From the NCBI RefSeq assembly GCF_003202755.1, contig NZ_QGLK01000003.1, positions 1-64,000 of the forward strand: DNA of 64,000 bases, written 5' to 3'. Under the pieces are notes generated by a model. It made no database searches, had not been told where the DNA came from, and saw nothing but the letters and a program-made list of their open reading frames with translations. The DNA comes from Bifidobacterium asteroides (GTDB lineage Bacteria > Actinomycetota > Actinomycetes > Actinomycetales > Bifidobacteriaceae). Shown here in pieces: positions 25,816-35,170 of the stretch (its first letter is position 1; every line of letters begins with the position of its first letter). The position numbers and the translations under genes are program-made.

Positions 25816-26026
25816 GCTGTCTCTCTTTCGTGTTCGCGCAATTGGTATCGCTGTAATCGGCTTTGGAGGCGCTACACCATGAGAGTAAAAAGATCTGCTC
25901 GCTTCTTATGTCATCCCAGTCGCTATATCTCTGTCCCCCATTCGGATGACATGATGTCAGCCGTGTCAGAGCTGGGGCTAGAAGATTAACGATGCAACAG
26001 TTTGCGGAAATCTGACTGTGTGAGTT

Positions 26027-26200
26027 ATAGGGCCCTCTAGTGCTGGGAAAAGTACTGTCTCGCAGTTTATCGAATGATTTTATAAGCCAATTGGTGGGGG
26101 GGGGGAAATCAATAGTGATGGCAGGCAGATTACCCAGAAGACCCGTGAGCAACTGCCTTCTCCACTGGCCAATGTGAGCGGGATTCGCCTGACGCTATGA
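26027..26200 (+). pseudogene. Remnant of a P-loop kinase
   Basis: The plus strand at 26027-26074 reads IGPSSAGKSTVSQFIE, a Walker A motif with flanking residues, then stops at TGA (26075). A ten-G run follows at 26096-26105. A second coding-like piece (GRQITQKTREQLPSPLANVS) ends at 26200 in another frame. Both parts belong to a small kinase-type gene with most of the middle deleted. No promoter or start is seen. The rest of the 25816-26318 interval is without a gene. Confidence 0.45.
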
Positions 26201-26318
26201 ATGAGTAATATCAGCGACAGACAATGCAATGTGAGGACATTCTCCACGCGGTCAACCTGGTTGACCTGTCGTCATTGTTGCCCACCGTTTGGCTATCTGT
26301 TGGGCACTGTAAATTGGT

Positions 26319-26723
26319 TTATTTTGATATGTCGCAGACCGAGAAGGCGAAACTCATCAGAATTCCTACTGACTTACTCTTATCTGATTTTAATGTTTCA
26401 ATGCTTTTGAGATTCTCATTGTCTTGTACCTGGTTCAGCGCGTACTGTGCGCCATCTGAGGTGGTAAAGCGGAGGATGGGGTCTCCATGCTTACTGAGCT
26501 TGCATGATACGGTGCCCTCATCTACCTTGAGAGGCCAGGTGTGTCCCAGATCTTCTTTGGAAATTGTTTGTGGATTACTGGTAGCTGCAACCTTATTGCT
26601 TCTATCAGTGGAATATTCTTCAGGGTGCTTCATGCCATCAGTGCAGCCGACAACCCCCACTGTCAGCATAATTGTGGCGCATATAAGGGAGAGGGTCCTG
26701 AGGCTCTGCTTGGTTCGCTTCAT
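26319..26723 (-). CDS. Lipoprotein of the DUF2511 type
   Basis: A 134-residue precursor with a lipoprotein signal: basic MKRTKQSLRT, a hydrophobic stretch and the lipobox VVGC (lipidated Cys27). The mature part has LGHTWPLKVDEGTVSCK and AQYALNQVQ, which matches the WPF ... C ... YALN pattern of the DUF2511 family. It lies downstream of the ABC operon in the same orientation, 58 bases after the ATPase gene. It may be the accessory lipoprotein of that exporter or a separate unit. Confidence 0.7.
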   Translation of the reverse strand: MKRTKQSLRTLSLICATIMLTVGVVGCTDGMKHPEEYSTDRSNKVAATSNPQTISKEDLGHTWPLKVDEGTVSCKLSKHGDPILRFTTSDGAQYALNQVQDNENLKSIETLKSDKSKSVGILMSFAFSVCDISK

Positions 26724-26781
26724 AATTATTCAACGTTCTTTCGTACCTGAGTATTAGGTGTTCTTATGTAAGAGGCGGTAT

Positions 26782-27642
26782 CTAGCTCTCACTGGATAAG
26801 ACCATATATCCGTCCTCGAGATTGGGCGCAGTTTCGACAGAGCCCGCGGGCGGTGTATCGGTAACTATGCGGTACCTTGTCCCCTGTGGTGTGGGTTCCG
26901 CGTTGACGATTGTGGCATTATCCGGTGGGGCTGCGATGGGGGGCGTGATCCAGGTATGACCGGCAGCTTCATGGATCAGCCCCTCAGTCGGCCCGTCATA
27001 CTGGTTGCGTCCGAAACGTAATACGCACACCCAAGGGCAGGATTGTGCAACGTCATCGAGTATGTGGGTGGAGAGGATAACGGTTCGATCCTGTCCCAGT
27101 TGGGCAAGGAGTGTGCGGAACCGCATGCGCTCTTCGGGATCCAACCCCGCTGTGGGTTCGTCGACTACCAGTAGCTGGGGGTCGCCCATAAGGGCTTGTG
27201 CGATGCCGACCCTGCGCCTCATACCCCCGGACAACCCTCCGATAGGTTGGTTCGTCACGTCTTCCAACCCCACTTGTTCCAGGAGGGTATGTGCCTGCTC
27301 CTGCCGTACACGTTTATTGTCGATCATTTTCAAGATGCCGATATAGTCAAGGAATTCAAGTGGCGACAATTTGTCGTAGGGGGTGATGTGCTGTGGCAGA
27401 TAACCCAGGTGTCGCTTTAGATTTCGCCTGTTGGCCGGTGAAGAGAGGTCTTGTCCATCAATAAAAATCTTACCTTTAGTCGGTTTGATTATTCCGGTGA
27501 GAATACGCATGAGGGTTGTTTTACCGGCACCATTTGGACCAATAAGTCCTATCATGCCCTGTGGAAGATCAACGGTCAGATTGTTTAAAGCGGCCGGTCT
27601 CCCCCGAAAATCCTTGCTCAGATGGTCAATTGAGATAAACAT
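26782..27642 (-). CDS. ABC transporter ATP-binding protein
   Basis: The motifs are GLIGPNGAGKTT (Walker A), GGLSGGMRRRVGIA (signature) and LLVVDEPTAGLDP (Walker B). The ATG at 27642 has AAAGGAA about 8 bases upstream; a TTG at 27660 is less likely. It is the last ABC component of the sigma-factor operon. The C-terminal 70 residues (TWITPPIAAPPDNATIVN) are longer than a bare ATPase and may bind the permeases. Confidence 0.93.
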   Translation of the reverse strand: MFISIDHLSKDFRGRPAALNNLTVDLPQGMIGLIGPNGAGKTTLMRILTGIIKPTKGKIFIDGQDLSSPANRRNLKRHLGYLPQHITPYDKLSPLEFLDYIGILKMIDNKRVRQEQAHTLLEQVGLEDVTNQPIGGLSGGMRRRVGIAQALMGDPQLLVVDEPTAGLDPEERMRFRTLLAQLGQDRTVILSTHILDDVAQSCPWVCVLRFGRNQYDGPTEGLIHEAAGHTWITPPIAAPPDNATIVNAEPTPQGTRYRIVTDTPPAGSVETAPNLEDGYMVLSSES

Positions 27643-27673
27643 GTGGGTAATTCCTTTCAAAGTCGGTAGATAG

Positions 27674-28432
27674 TCAGACCCGAGCTTTTATGTGGTTGGA
27701 GGCTATGTTTGCACCAGTGAAAAGGAGGAAGATAATACACACCTGCCAGAGTAGGGATATGACTCCTGATTGGACGGTAAAGGGGCCGTTCGCCGGTACG
27801 TACATAGGATTGGTATGGAACCATCCCTGTGCAATGGGATCGCCAATGACGGCCAGCGGGCCGCCATTGAGTGTTGGAAGTGGCAATAGGGGGGTATAGA
27901 AAGCCAGCCAGGCCCATGCCAGGACGGCAAGAATTCGGGCTACGATTGTGGGCAACAGGGCTCCTAGCAGGGCGGATATCCCCATAGCTATCAGCATTGA
28001 TGGCGAGAGTATGACAAGTGCTACTGCCAGGGCCACGAGTATTGCCTTGCCATTGCCGTGGAAGGTTTGGTAGACCGCGATCAATACCAGGAAAAGCAGG
28101 GAGGATGATATGCAGATGACCCATGCTCCCAGGACATGAGCTGAGCGGATGACAGCCATAGGTAAGGGGGAGGTGGATTCAAGCTCGTCCATTCCTGTTC
28201 GTCTGCCGGCAGTCATCAGGTCGCTAAAGGATGCTGCGTATGCCAGCGCGGTGAAGATGGCAAGAACCTGTCCGGTAAAGACAAGACCCTGTATGGTGTT
28301 GAGTCCAGGTGACATGGGAGAGGCATAGGCCAAAAAGAGTGCGAAGAGCGCCAGCGGTATGCTGGCTATCCACAAGGCTTTGCGCCGATAAGACATCAGT
28401 AGCGTGATGCGTATAAGGCTCAGTATCCTCAT
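27674..28432 (-). CDS. ABC-2-type permease subunit (six helices)
   Basis: Six to seven hydrophobic helices over 252 residues, with a polar loop (TAGRRTGMDELESTSPLP) after the second, which is usual for permeases that move a peptide or lipid. The gene overlaps the preceding permease gene by four bases and precedes the ATPase gene by 31 bases. I cannot say which of the three permeases pairs with the ATPase, but their order suggests one complex. Confidence 0.8.
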   Translation of the reverse strand: MRILSLIRITLLMSYRRKALWIASIPLALFALFLAYASPMSPGLNTIQGLVFTGQVLAIFTALAYAASFSDLMTAGRRTGMDELESTSPLPMAVIRSAHVLGAWVICISSSLLFLVLIAVYQTFHGNGKAILVALAVALVILSPSMLIAMGISALLGALLPTIVARILAVLAWAWLAFYTPLLPLPTLNGGPLAVIGDPIAQGWFHTNPMYVPANGPFTVQSGVISLLWQVCIIFLLFTGANIASNHIKARV

Positions 28433-29046
28433 AGGGCAGCGACCTTTACGACATTGCGCTCCGCATCACCGCACATATTCCATCCGAAGATTGCGCCTGC
28501 CGCTGCAACAAACAATGGAATGAGTCGTTGCCGGACCGGATCGGTTATGTATGGATCCCATATAAAACATAGAAACAGCCAAATAGTTATGGAAGCCAGC
28601 GATGACGTTGGCATAGACAGGGTGAGTACGGCTATAAGGAAAACCAGACAGTTGACAATGAACATACTGCCAACCGGGGTAATGATGCTCACCCATCCCA
28701 TGTCACGTGGCCAAAGTTGCATCACATGCAAGCCGATAAAGAGAAGGCCTGCGGCAGTAAGATTTGCCCCGGTAATGATAAGCAGCCTGGTCACTTGAAC
28801 TTTCCGCCATCCAGTTGGAGTTGACTCAGCAAGTTCAATGATTGGGTCACCATTGAGCACAAAAGCTGCGCATAGGGCAGCAGCAATTACTGGCACCTGA
28901 GTGAGAACCATCATAACTGGTCGTATGCGACCCGGTGACCAACTGCCTTCCAGTATGAAGCCCGCAAGAAGAATACCTGCGGTCAGTATGAATGGCAGTA
29001 ATACCAGCCTATAAAGCCTTTTGAGCTGTATACCTACGAAAGCCAA
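28429..29046 (-). CDS. Membrane protein, ABC permease subunit
   Basis: Six hydrophobic helices in 205 residues, with the polar segment DPIIELAESTPTGWRKVQVT in the first loop, a feature shared with the 27674 permease (MDELESTSPLPMA). Four-base overlap with that gene. The start at 29046 has no strong ribosome-binding site. It is a probable component of the same export complex. Confidence 0.75.
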   Translation of the reverse strand: MAFVGIQLKRLYRLVLLPFILTAGILLAGFILEGSWSPGRIRPVMMVLTQVPVIAAALCAAFVLNGDPIIELAESTPTGWRKVQVTRLLIITGANLTAAGLLFIGLHVMQLWPRDMGWVSIITPVGSMFIVNCLVFLIAVLTLSMPTSSLASITIWLFLCFIWDPYITDPVRQRLIPLFVAAAGAIFGWNMCGDAERNVVKVAAL

Positions 29047-29153
29047 CCTCGTCCACCTTCCTCATATCTGGTTTTGGCCTCGGCTGCCGCCAGACATTGC
29101 TCGCTACACGTTCCGTCTGCTTAGTTAGTAGCGAGAGAGGATGGAAAGGTTCA

Positions 29154-29999
29154 TTAATTTTTATCTCCACCGGCGAGTCGAGTATGCCAGGCAAGGGGGG
29201 CTGTAAGGATAACAGCAGATATGAGTCCCACTGTAACGAGGATGAACCCTGCCCAGGCTGCGGTTGTAGTGGGTGCCGAATTGACCCATGCCGGTAGGAA
29301 AAATGATGACCTAAAACCCTGCCATGTTCTCAATAGTGGTGCAAGTACCCCTAGGAGCAGTGCAATCCAAGAGCATTGCCATATGCATAAGAGGGCCACG
29401 ATATTCGCCAGGAGTGTTATGGGGGCTATGGTTTGGGCAATAACCGGCAGGGGCCTTATTCCAGGGTTGATGGCAGCGACAATCAATAAGGCTGCTCCCC
29501 CGACGACAATATTGGAGATAAAGGCCAGCAATAGCCTAGAAGCTACTACAACTTGAGGTCCCAGGGGCATACTGAGCATTAATTCACGATCATCTTTAAT
29601 GGAAAAGACCAGGATCATGGTCAGTGCCATGTTGAGCATGAGTATATTTGAAAAGATATGCGTACCGAGACTGCCATACCGTGCACCTTGCATAACGTTG
29701 CTAATTAAAACCGCGCATGCTGCTATCGCAATTTCCACCAGTAAGATATATCGCGGTATGAGGCGGAATTGGGCTCGAACAAGTGGGCTACAGGAACGTA
29801 CTCGACGCATGAATGGTATCGGTTGATCCGTTACCAGTGACGGCTTCTGGTGGATGGCCTTCATTACGCTAGTAAAAGCCGGAACTGGTGGTCGGGCATT
29901 CTGCTCTTTTTCCCTAAGCGCCTCTTGAACTTCACCCCGGTATTCTTCGGTGACCGGGCCTGTGCTGTCTGGGCTTGTGCTCTTATATTTGTCTGTCAT
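29154..29999 (-). CDS. Membrane protein with N-terminal cytoplasmic domain, ABC permease-like
   Basis: About 70 N-terminal residues are cytoplasmic and polar, followed by six hydrophobic helices. The segment SIKDDRELMLSMPLGPQVVV resembles the ELxxSTPxP loop of the neighbouring permeases. The ATG at 29999 has AAGGGG seven bases upstream. It starts 14 bases after the sigma-factor gene, a position often held by an anti-sigma factor. The soluble N-terminal domain could take that role, but I see no zinc-binding HxxxCxxC motif, so this is only a possibility. Confidence 0.7.
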   Translation of the reverse strand: MTDKYKSTSPDSTGPVTEEYRGEVQEALREKEQNARPPVPAFTSVMKAIHQKPSLVTDQPIPFMRRVRSCSPLVRAQFRLIPRYILLVEIAIAACAVLISNVMQGARYGSLGTHIFSNILMLNMALTMILVFSIKDDRELMLSMPLGPQVVVASRLLLAFISNIVVGGAALLIVAAINPGIRPLPVIAQTIAPITLLANIVALLCIWQCSWIALLLGVLAPLLRTWQGFRSSFFLPAWVNSAPTTTAAWAGFILVTVGLISAVILTAPLAWHTRLAGGDKN

Positions 30000-30013
30000 A
30001 ATCACCCCTTCAA

Positions 30014-30610
30014 TTATCTCTGGCTCGGCACTTTATGGGTTTTGACAGGAGCGAGGTCGGTCAACTGCGGGCGCAGGATCTGTCTTGCCCGGGCAATACG
30101 AGACTTCACGGTCCCGACCGGAACGTCGAGCAGGGAGGCTATTTCCGGGTAGGGTAACTCGTGAAGCCATGCCAGCGTCACCGTGTATGCCATTTCTGCT
30201 GGGAGTGCGTCTATACTTTGCCGTATTATTTCCATCGTCAGATCTTTACTGACCAGTTCCACAGGCTCCAGCTGATCATCGGTTATCGAGTCAAGTTCCA
30301 TCTGATCCATTTGGTCAGGTGGTTTCGGTTTGCGACATTTCATATAGATTTGCCGTCGGGCAATGCTGAGTATCCAGGTAAGCACCTTGCTGTCTGCACG
30401 AAAGGTTTTTGAGGAACGCCAGCAGCCCAGCCAAGTGTCAGCAAAAACTTCGCTGGCATCCTCATCGTCGGATATTCGCAAGGAAATAAAGGCTTGGACG
30501 GTATGGGCATACTTATTGTAAAGTGCTTCAAAAGCCGATTCATTTCCGTCAGTCACCATCTTGATCAGCCTTATATCATCAGTATCTGGATCAATGCGAG
30601 ATCGTTTCAC
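30014..30610 (-). CDS. ECF-type RNA polymerase sigma factor
   Basis: A 198-residue sigma factor with region 2 (SAFEALYNKYAHTVQAFISL; DASEVFADTWLGCWRSSKTF) and region 4 (LPAEMAYTVTLAWLHELPYP ... VGTVKSRIARARQIL), and no regions 1 or 3, as in the extracytoplasmic-function group. It is the first gene of an operon with three permeases and an ATPase, which it likely controls. No separate anti-sigma gene is next to it. The Gly-Ser spaced linker between the domains (about residues 90-125) is longer than in minimal ECF factors. Confidence 0.92.
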   Translation of the reverse strand: MKRSRIDPDTDDIRLIKMVTDGNESAFEALYNKYAHTVQAFISLRISDDEDASEVFADTWLGCWRSSKTFRADSKVLTWILSIARRQIYMKCRKPKPPDQMDQMELDSITDDQLEPVELVSKDLTMEIIRQSIDALPAEMAYTVTLAWLHELPYPEIASLLDVPVGTVKSRIARARQILRPQLTDLAPVKTHKVPSQR

Positions 30611-30811
30611 TGATGATGTCCTTTTCTGTATTGTCTACATCCTAGATATGGTCTTGCATACCGCTATGCAAGCGGTTATCGCGGTTATGCTTCATTGCTA
30701 TTACGAATATGCTGAGATGCTGCTTCTGGGGTCGCCCATACTGTGAATCTGGTCGCAGGGCAACCCATTACTGTCTTGTATGAAGCTGATTCCTTTCAGG
30801 TATCCTGGCGC

Positions 30812-31345
30812 TTATTTACGCCCTTTCAAGTACTTCCGTATCTTCTTCAGGGCCCAGTCGTAGTGGCTGGAGGTCGAAGAGATGAAGGTAGAGCCCAAGG
30901 TAGAGTTTCCGGTCCATGGGAGGGCGCCCTTGGTGAACAACTGTTCGTTGGTGAACGATTGCGCCAGGGCCATGACTTTCTTATGGGATTCGATAAACAG
31001 GTCCAGAGCCTGATTGTAGGTGGTGTCATCATGCTTGTCCCGCAGCTTCACATTCATCTCGCCGTAATTACGCCAGTTGTAGCCCTCAGGAAGAAAGTCG
31101 TGCGTTCTGCCCTGCTGGTTGTCCTCCACCCAGTTCAACAGCAGCTGATGCCATTCGTAGAGATGGACGAGCACATCCTTGATGTTCCTATCGCGTGCCC
31201 AATGGGCCCCCTTCTCCTTGCTCAGGTCGAAGGAAAAGCGGCCATTGCGTTCTTCAGGTGTCAGCGGCTCAAGCAGCGCCATGATTTTGTCGAAGCCATC
31301 ATCAGCCGCCTTGATGAGTTCTTCCTTGGTGGTAGGTCGCGCCAT
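30812..31345 (-). CDS. ClbS/DfsB family four-helix bundle protein
   Basis: A 177-residue protein with the DfsB/ClbS pattern: MARPTTKEELIKAADDGFDK, GAHWARDRNIKDVLVHLYEW (the metal-binding region with two His) and HYDWALKKIRKYLKG. Members of this family include ClbS, which protects against colibactin. The start at 31345 is preferred because GGAGG lies six bases upstream; an upstream ATG would add ten residues. The gene stands alone, with about 200 bases before the sigma-factor promoter region. Biochemical role here is unknown. Confidence 0.85.
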   Translation of the reverse strand: MARPTTKEELIKAADDGFDKIMALLEPLTPEERNGRFSFDLSKEKGAHWARDRNIKDVLVHLYEWHQLLLNWVEDNQQGRTHDFLPEGYNWRNYGEMNVKLRDKHDDTTYNQALDLFIESHKKVMALAQSFTNEQLFTKGALPWTGNSTLGSTFISSTSSHYDWALKKIRKYLKGRK

Positions 31346-31661
31346 GACGGTCCTCCATTTGTCTGTTGTTGACAAGATTTGACTGGTCCATCGTCACCTG
31401 TCTCAGTTTGTCATCGACTGTACCCTATATGAGCCTTACAAATGCTCGCGTGTAGGAAATCGTCGCGAACTCAAGTGCTTACGTGTACTGGTGGAAAGCC
31501 ATCAATTACTCACAGTCGCATCTACCTACCAATTAAATTCATTAAGCCGAGCGCTGCATATACCGACTTAATTTATTTAGCAAGAGACATGAAGGAATGG
31601 CAGAGGTCGGCAGGCTTGGCTTGGCTCAAATATGTATTCGCGTGCATGCAGCGAGGCTTTA
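31346..31661. other. Intergenic stretch
   Basis: I see nothing convincing. No open frame is supported, no dyad of note occurs, and the two flanking genes run in the same direction. Confidence 0.5.
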
Positions 31662-33086
31662 TTACTCGCCGATGGCATGCGATATGACACTGACAGAGTT
31701 CTCGAATCTGGTGGTCAGGGCTTGGATTCCTGTGGCTGCGGCACCAAGCAGGGATGCGATGAGCACCACTACAATCCAAGCGCCCCATTGCACGCTCATC
31801 TGTGCTTTGCCCATGAAGCGTGAGAACATGAAAGTCAGGGATGAGGTGCAGAGCAAGGTGATGACCAGGGAGAACAGTGTGCTGGTAATCATAGTGATGA
31901 TGCCGTCAAGCGCGCCCAATACTCTGAGCTGGCCGATTCCAGCACCTGATACGTAGGTCAACGCCAGATCAAGTCCTCTGCCTTTGGAAGTGATCAAGGT
32001 GCCTGCAATTGCACCTGTTATCGCGATGATCAGTGGCGGTCCAGTGAGCGCCGAGAGACTCGCAAACATGTCTGTGGTCGCCGGAACAGTGCTGCCTGGT
32101 GTGTGGGGAAAAGCGACTAGCAAGGTGGTGATCATTGTGCTCAACCCTCCGCCGACGGTCATCAGCAATGATAGACCCGCAGTCATCGGGATTATCGTCG
32201 CTCCCTGGCGCCGTATGCTGCCGACAGCCTGCTGGCCTGCCAGCCTCCAGGTTCTGGATGGCAACGCCACAATACGTGTCCATATCGCCGTGAAGCCGGG
32301 CAAGAGGTATGGCGCGAAAGCCGCCAGCGAGAATATCAGGAGGAACATGCCGCCCATGGCGAAGGCGAGAAATACCGTCATCCGATCCGCAGCGGCATCG
32401 CTGCTCATCTGACTGGCAGGAGGGTTAGTTGCAAGTGCAAAAGCTGGAATCAGCAACATGCAGCCAGCACCAATCAAGCATACGAGTCCCAGGAGGAAGC
32501 GGAAGACGCCTATCCGCTTTGGCGGATTCTGGGATTGCCTGAGGGCTTCCATTGGTCGTATTTTCGAGAGCGAACGGATAGTCAACAGGGTGCTTATGAA
32601 GATGGGCGCAGAGCTGAAAGCGAGGCCTTTGCCCGGCGAATCGAACAGGTGGCTGCCGCCATAGGTCAAATGCAAATCTAATGGATTTGTCACCATGGCG
32701 AAGGTCAAGGGCGTAATCACCGGCAGCAAAAGGCAGGTGGCTGCAACAGACAGGATGAATAATCCAATGACTATCAGCAGATTCCAGGCCAGCAGTTGCC
32801 AAGGCAGAGCGCCTTGTAAAACCATGAGCGCCAGTTGATGCCGTCGTTGATTCAGTGCTGAGTTCATGACCCATAGCAGCACAGCTACGGTGATGATCAC
32901 ACTGAATGCTAAGGCGGGACCAGTGTATGTGGATCCAAGTTCCTGCTCCGGGCCCTGATAGTCCTGATCAATGATTGCGGCGACCGCAATGAGGGAGCAG
33001 ATGACAGTCTGGGATACGACCATGGCCAGTAAGACGGCGCTCCAGACCATGGGCGCTGCTTTGAGTTCGGACAGAGCGCCTCTCAT
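31662..33086 (-). CDS. FtsX/MacB-type ABC transporter permease
   Basis: A 474-residue permease with about eight hydrophobic helices in two sets, the second set behind a large loop. This is the layout of FtsX-like permeases with a duplicated FtsX domain. The start at 33086 gives a four-base ATGA overlap with the ATPase gene upstream, better than the longer frame from 33155. It pairs with that ATPase as a MacB-like exporter. A partner for periplasmic-side binding is not seen. Substrate unknown. Confidence 0.88.
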   Translation of the reverse strand: MRGALSELKAAPMVWSAVLLAMVVSQTVICSLIAVAAIIDQDYQGPEQELGSTYTGPALAFSVIITVAVLLWVMNSALNQRRHQLALMVLQGALPWQLLAWNLLIVIGLFILSVAATCLLLPVITPLTFAMVTNPLDLHLTYGGSHLFDSPGKGLAFSSAPIFISTLLTIRSLSKIRPMEALRQSQNPPKRIGVFRFLLGLVCLIGAGCMLLIPAFALATNPPASQMSSDAAADRMTVFLAFAMGGMFLLIFSLAAFAPYLLPGFTAIWTRIVALPSRTWRLAGQQAVGSIRRQGATIIPMTAGLSLLMTVGGGLSTMITTLLVAFPHTPGSTVPATTDMFASLSALTGPPLIIAITGAIAGTLITSKGRGLDLALTYVSGAGIGQLRVLGALDGIITMITSTLFSLVITLLCTSSLTFMFSRFMGKAQMSVQWGAWIVVVLIASLLGAAATGIQALTTRFENSVSVISHAIGE

Positions 33087-33841
33087 GCCATGGGCGCTTT
33101 CGCAGAGAATGATTGGCTGATACGGCCATCGCGCACGGCAAACAACCGATCGCACTGACCTGCCACCTCATTGTTATGCGTCACCAGTACGATGGTTTTC
33201 TTTTCGTGGTTGGCAAGTTCCTTGAGCACCGATATGACCTTTTCTCCGGATTCCTGATCCAGGGCGCCAGTCGGCTCGTCTGCGAATACCACGTCTACGT
33301 CGGACAACAGGACCCGGGCCAGGGCAACACGTTGCTGCTCGCCGCCAGACAGCAGGGTGACGCTTTTCTTTTTCTGATCGATCAGGCCAAAGTACTTCAA
33401 GAGGGAATCCGCCGTCTTTCTAGGAAAGCGGGATCCGCGAAGGGTGAATGGCAGAGCCAGATTCTGTTCGACTGTCATGCTGGTGATCAGGTTGTAGGAC
33501 TGGAATACGAAGCCTAGATGCTGGCGTCTGAACTTGGTCATGGCCGACAGCCCCAGACGGGTTATGTCCTTGCCCAGCAGAAGCACATTGCCGCTAGTGG
33601 CCTTCTCCAGCCCAGCCAGGCAGTACAGCAGCGTCGATTTGCCGCTGCCTGACGGCCCTATGATGCCGGTCATCTCCCCCGGATAGGCAGTGAATGCTAT
33701 GTCATTGAGAATGGTCAGTGAATCGCCGCGGCGCGGGGAGACCACCATGGACAGCCCCGTAGCTTCAATCGTTGGTGTCGGGCCTCTGCTTTCGCTTACG
33801 TTGGGGTTATTCATAGTTGCATCTTTCCCTTGGATGATCAT
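33083..33841 (-). CDS. ABC transporter ATP-binding protein (MacB/LolD type)
   Basis: Walker A GPSGSGKST, signature LLSGGEQQRVALARVL and Walker B VVFADEPTGALD are present, and the DQESGEKVISVLKELA segment is typical of LolD/MacB ATPases that serve FtsX-like permeases. GGAAGG lies six bases before the ATG at 33841; a second ATG at 33814 is possible. Overlaps the permease gene by four bases. Confidence 0.93.
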   Translation of the reverse strand: MIIQGKDATMNNPNVSESRGPTPTIEATGLSMVVSPRRGDSLTILNDIAFTAYPGEMTGIIGPSGSGKSTLLYCLAGLEKATSGNVLLLGKDITRLGLSAMTKFRRQHLGFVFQSYNLITSMTVEQNLALPFTLRGSRFPRKTADSLLKYFGLIDQKKKSVTLLSGGEQQRVALARVLLSDVDVVFADEPTGALDQESGEKVISVLKELANHEKKTIVLVTHNNEVAGQCDRLFAVRDGRISQSFSAKAPMA

Positions 33842-34129
33842 CGACGACCTTCCAGACCGAGGCATCTACGCTCAGTAATGCTGATTCGCCTCGCAGATGT
33901 CATGTGCCCTCGTTCGTCGCTTGACCCTGTATGACGGTCATCCTTGTCGTCATCAGTCACTTCCATTGATATCAGCGAAAGAAGGGATGAAATACCCTGA
34001 TTTACCCTGAATTATCCCTGACTCGGCCCTGATTTTTTCGGAGTAAGAGGCATGTTCAGGCAGGCATGCTTACGCGGCGCCACCGGTAATGTCAGCAGCG
34101 CCGAGAATCAGCTCATTACTGCTGCAGCC

Positions 34130-35170
34130 TCATTCGCCAACAAGCAGCAGGGATTTGATGGCGGTGCGCTGGTCCATGGCCTCATAGGCCTCCTGGATGT
34201 GATCCAAGGCAAAGCGCTTGGTGAAGACCTTGCCTGGCTGGATGCTGCCCTTGAGCACCTGATCAAGCAGCAGATGCCTGTCATATGTGGTGACTGCGGC
34301 CGTGCCTCCTCGCAGCCCAACATTGCGCCAGAACAGCTTAGAGGTGTCCATGGTAGCCTGCTGTGGCACGCCCACCCGGCCGACCACTGCGCCGGGCCGG
34401 GCCACTCTGACGGCAGTATCGGTGGACAGTTCTGTGCCCACGCATTCCAGAACCGCATCGGCTCCTGCTCCGTCGGTGAGGGCCATGACCTGCTCCACAG
34501 CAGCGTCGCCGCGTTCAGCCACGATGTCAGTGGCTCCGAATTCACGCGCCAGCTTCTGGCGGTCCTCATGCCGGCTCATGGCGATGATGCGTTCGGCCCC
34601 ACGCAGCTTGGCTGCTATGACTCCGCACAGACCCACCGCTCCATCGCCCATGACCACGACCGTGTCGCCTTCTTTGACCTGGGCAGTTGCGGCTGCATGA
34701 TAACCCGTGGCCATTACGTCGGAGAGGGTCAGCAGAGAGTCGAGCATGTCGTTGTTGTAGTCCTCAGGCTGGCCTGGAATCTGCACCAGCGCCCAATCCG
34801 CGTTAGTGAATCGCAGATACTCGCTCTGGTAGCCGCCGCTCCCCCGCCTGTCCGGATCAAGGCAGTCACCGTCGAAGCCGGCCCTGCAGGCCGCGCAGTG
34901 CCCGCAGCCATGGGTGAATGGCGCTATGACGAAGTCACCAGGTTTGACGTGGGTGACATCGGAGCCCACCTTTTCGACCAAGCCGATGGCTTCGTGCCCT
35001 ACGTGACTGCCTGAGGGCATTGAGGAAATCCCCCGGTACCACCACAAGTCGGATCCGCACACGCAGGCCCGGACGATCCGAATCACGACATCTCTGGGCT
35101 TTTCGATGGTCGGCATCGGCGCTTCCTCCAGCTCGATGCGGCCCGGCTTTACAAACTTTGCTGCCTTCAT
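34130..35170 (-). CDS. Zinc-dependent alcohol dehydrogenase (MDR family)
   Basis: A 346-residue enzyme of the medium-chain dehydrogenase family. The catalytic zinc site is visible as ACVCGSD and GHEAIG, the structural zinc site as HGCGHCAACRAGFDGDC (four Cys), and the NAD(P) Rossmann fold as VVMGDGAVGL. The ATG at 35170 is chosen over one five codons upstream because GGGGAG sits upstream at normal spacing. It stands alone and faces a HhH-GPD gene across 314 bases. The substrate cannot be named; homologues include NADP-dependent alcohol dehydrogenases. Confidence 0.9.
   Translation of the reverse strand: MKAAKFVKPGRIELEEAPMPTIEKPRDVVIRIVRACVCGSDLWWYRGISSMPSGSHVGHEAIGLVEKVGSDVTHVKPGDFVIAPFTHGCGHCAACRAGFDGDCLDPDRRGSGGYQSEYLRFTNADWALVQIPGQPEDYNNDMLDSLLTLSDVMATGYHAAATAQVKEGDTVVVMGDGAVGLCGVIAAKLRGAERIIAMSRHEDRQKLAREFGATDIVAERGDAAVEQVMALTDGAGADAVLECVGTELSTDTAVRVARPGAVVGRVGVPQQATMDTSKLFWRNVGLRGGTAAVTTYDRHLLLDQVLKGSIQPGKVFTKRFALDHIQEAYEAMDQRTAIKSLLLVGE

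Noticed and set aside
25766-26152. 128-codon minus-strand frame upstream of the MFS gene
   Set aside because: It overlaps the start of the MFS gene and runs through the G tract; composition is not coding-like.
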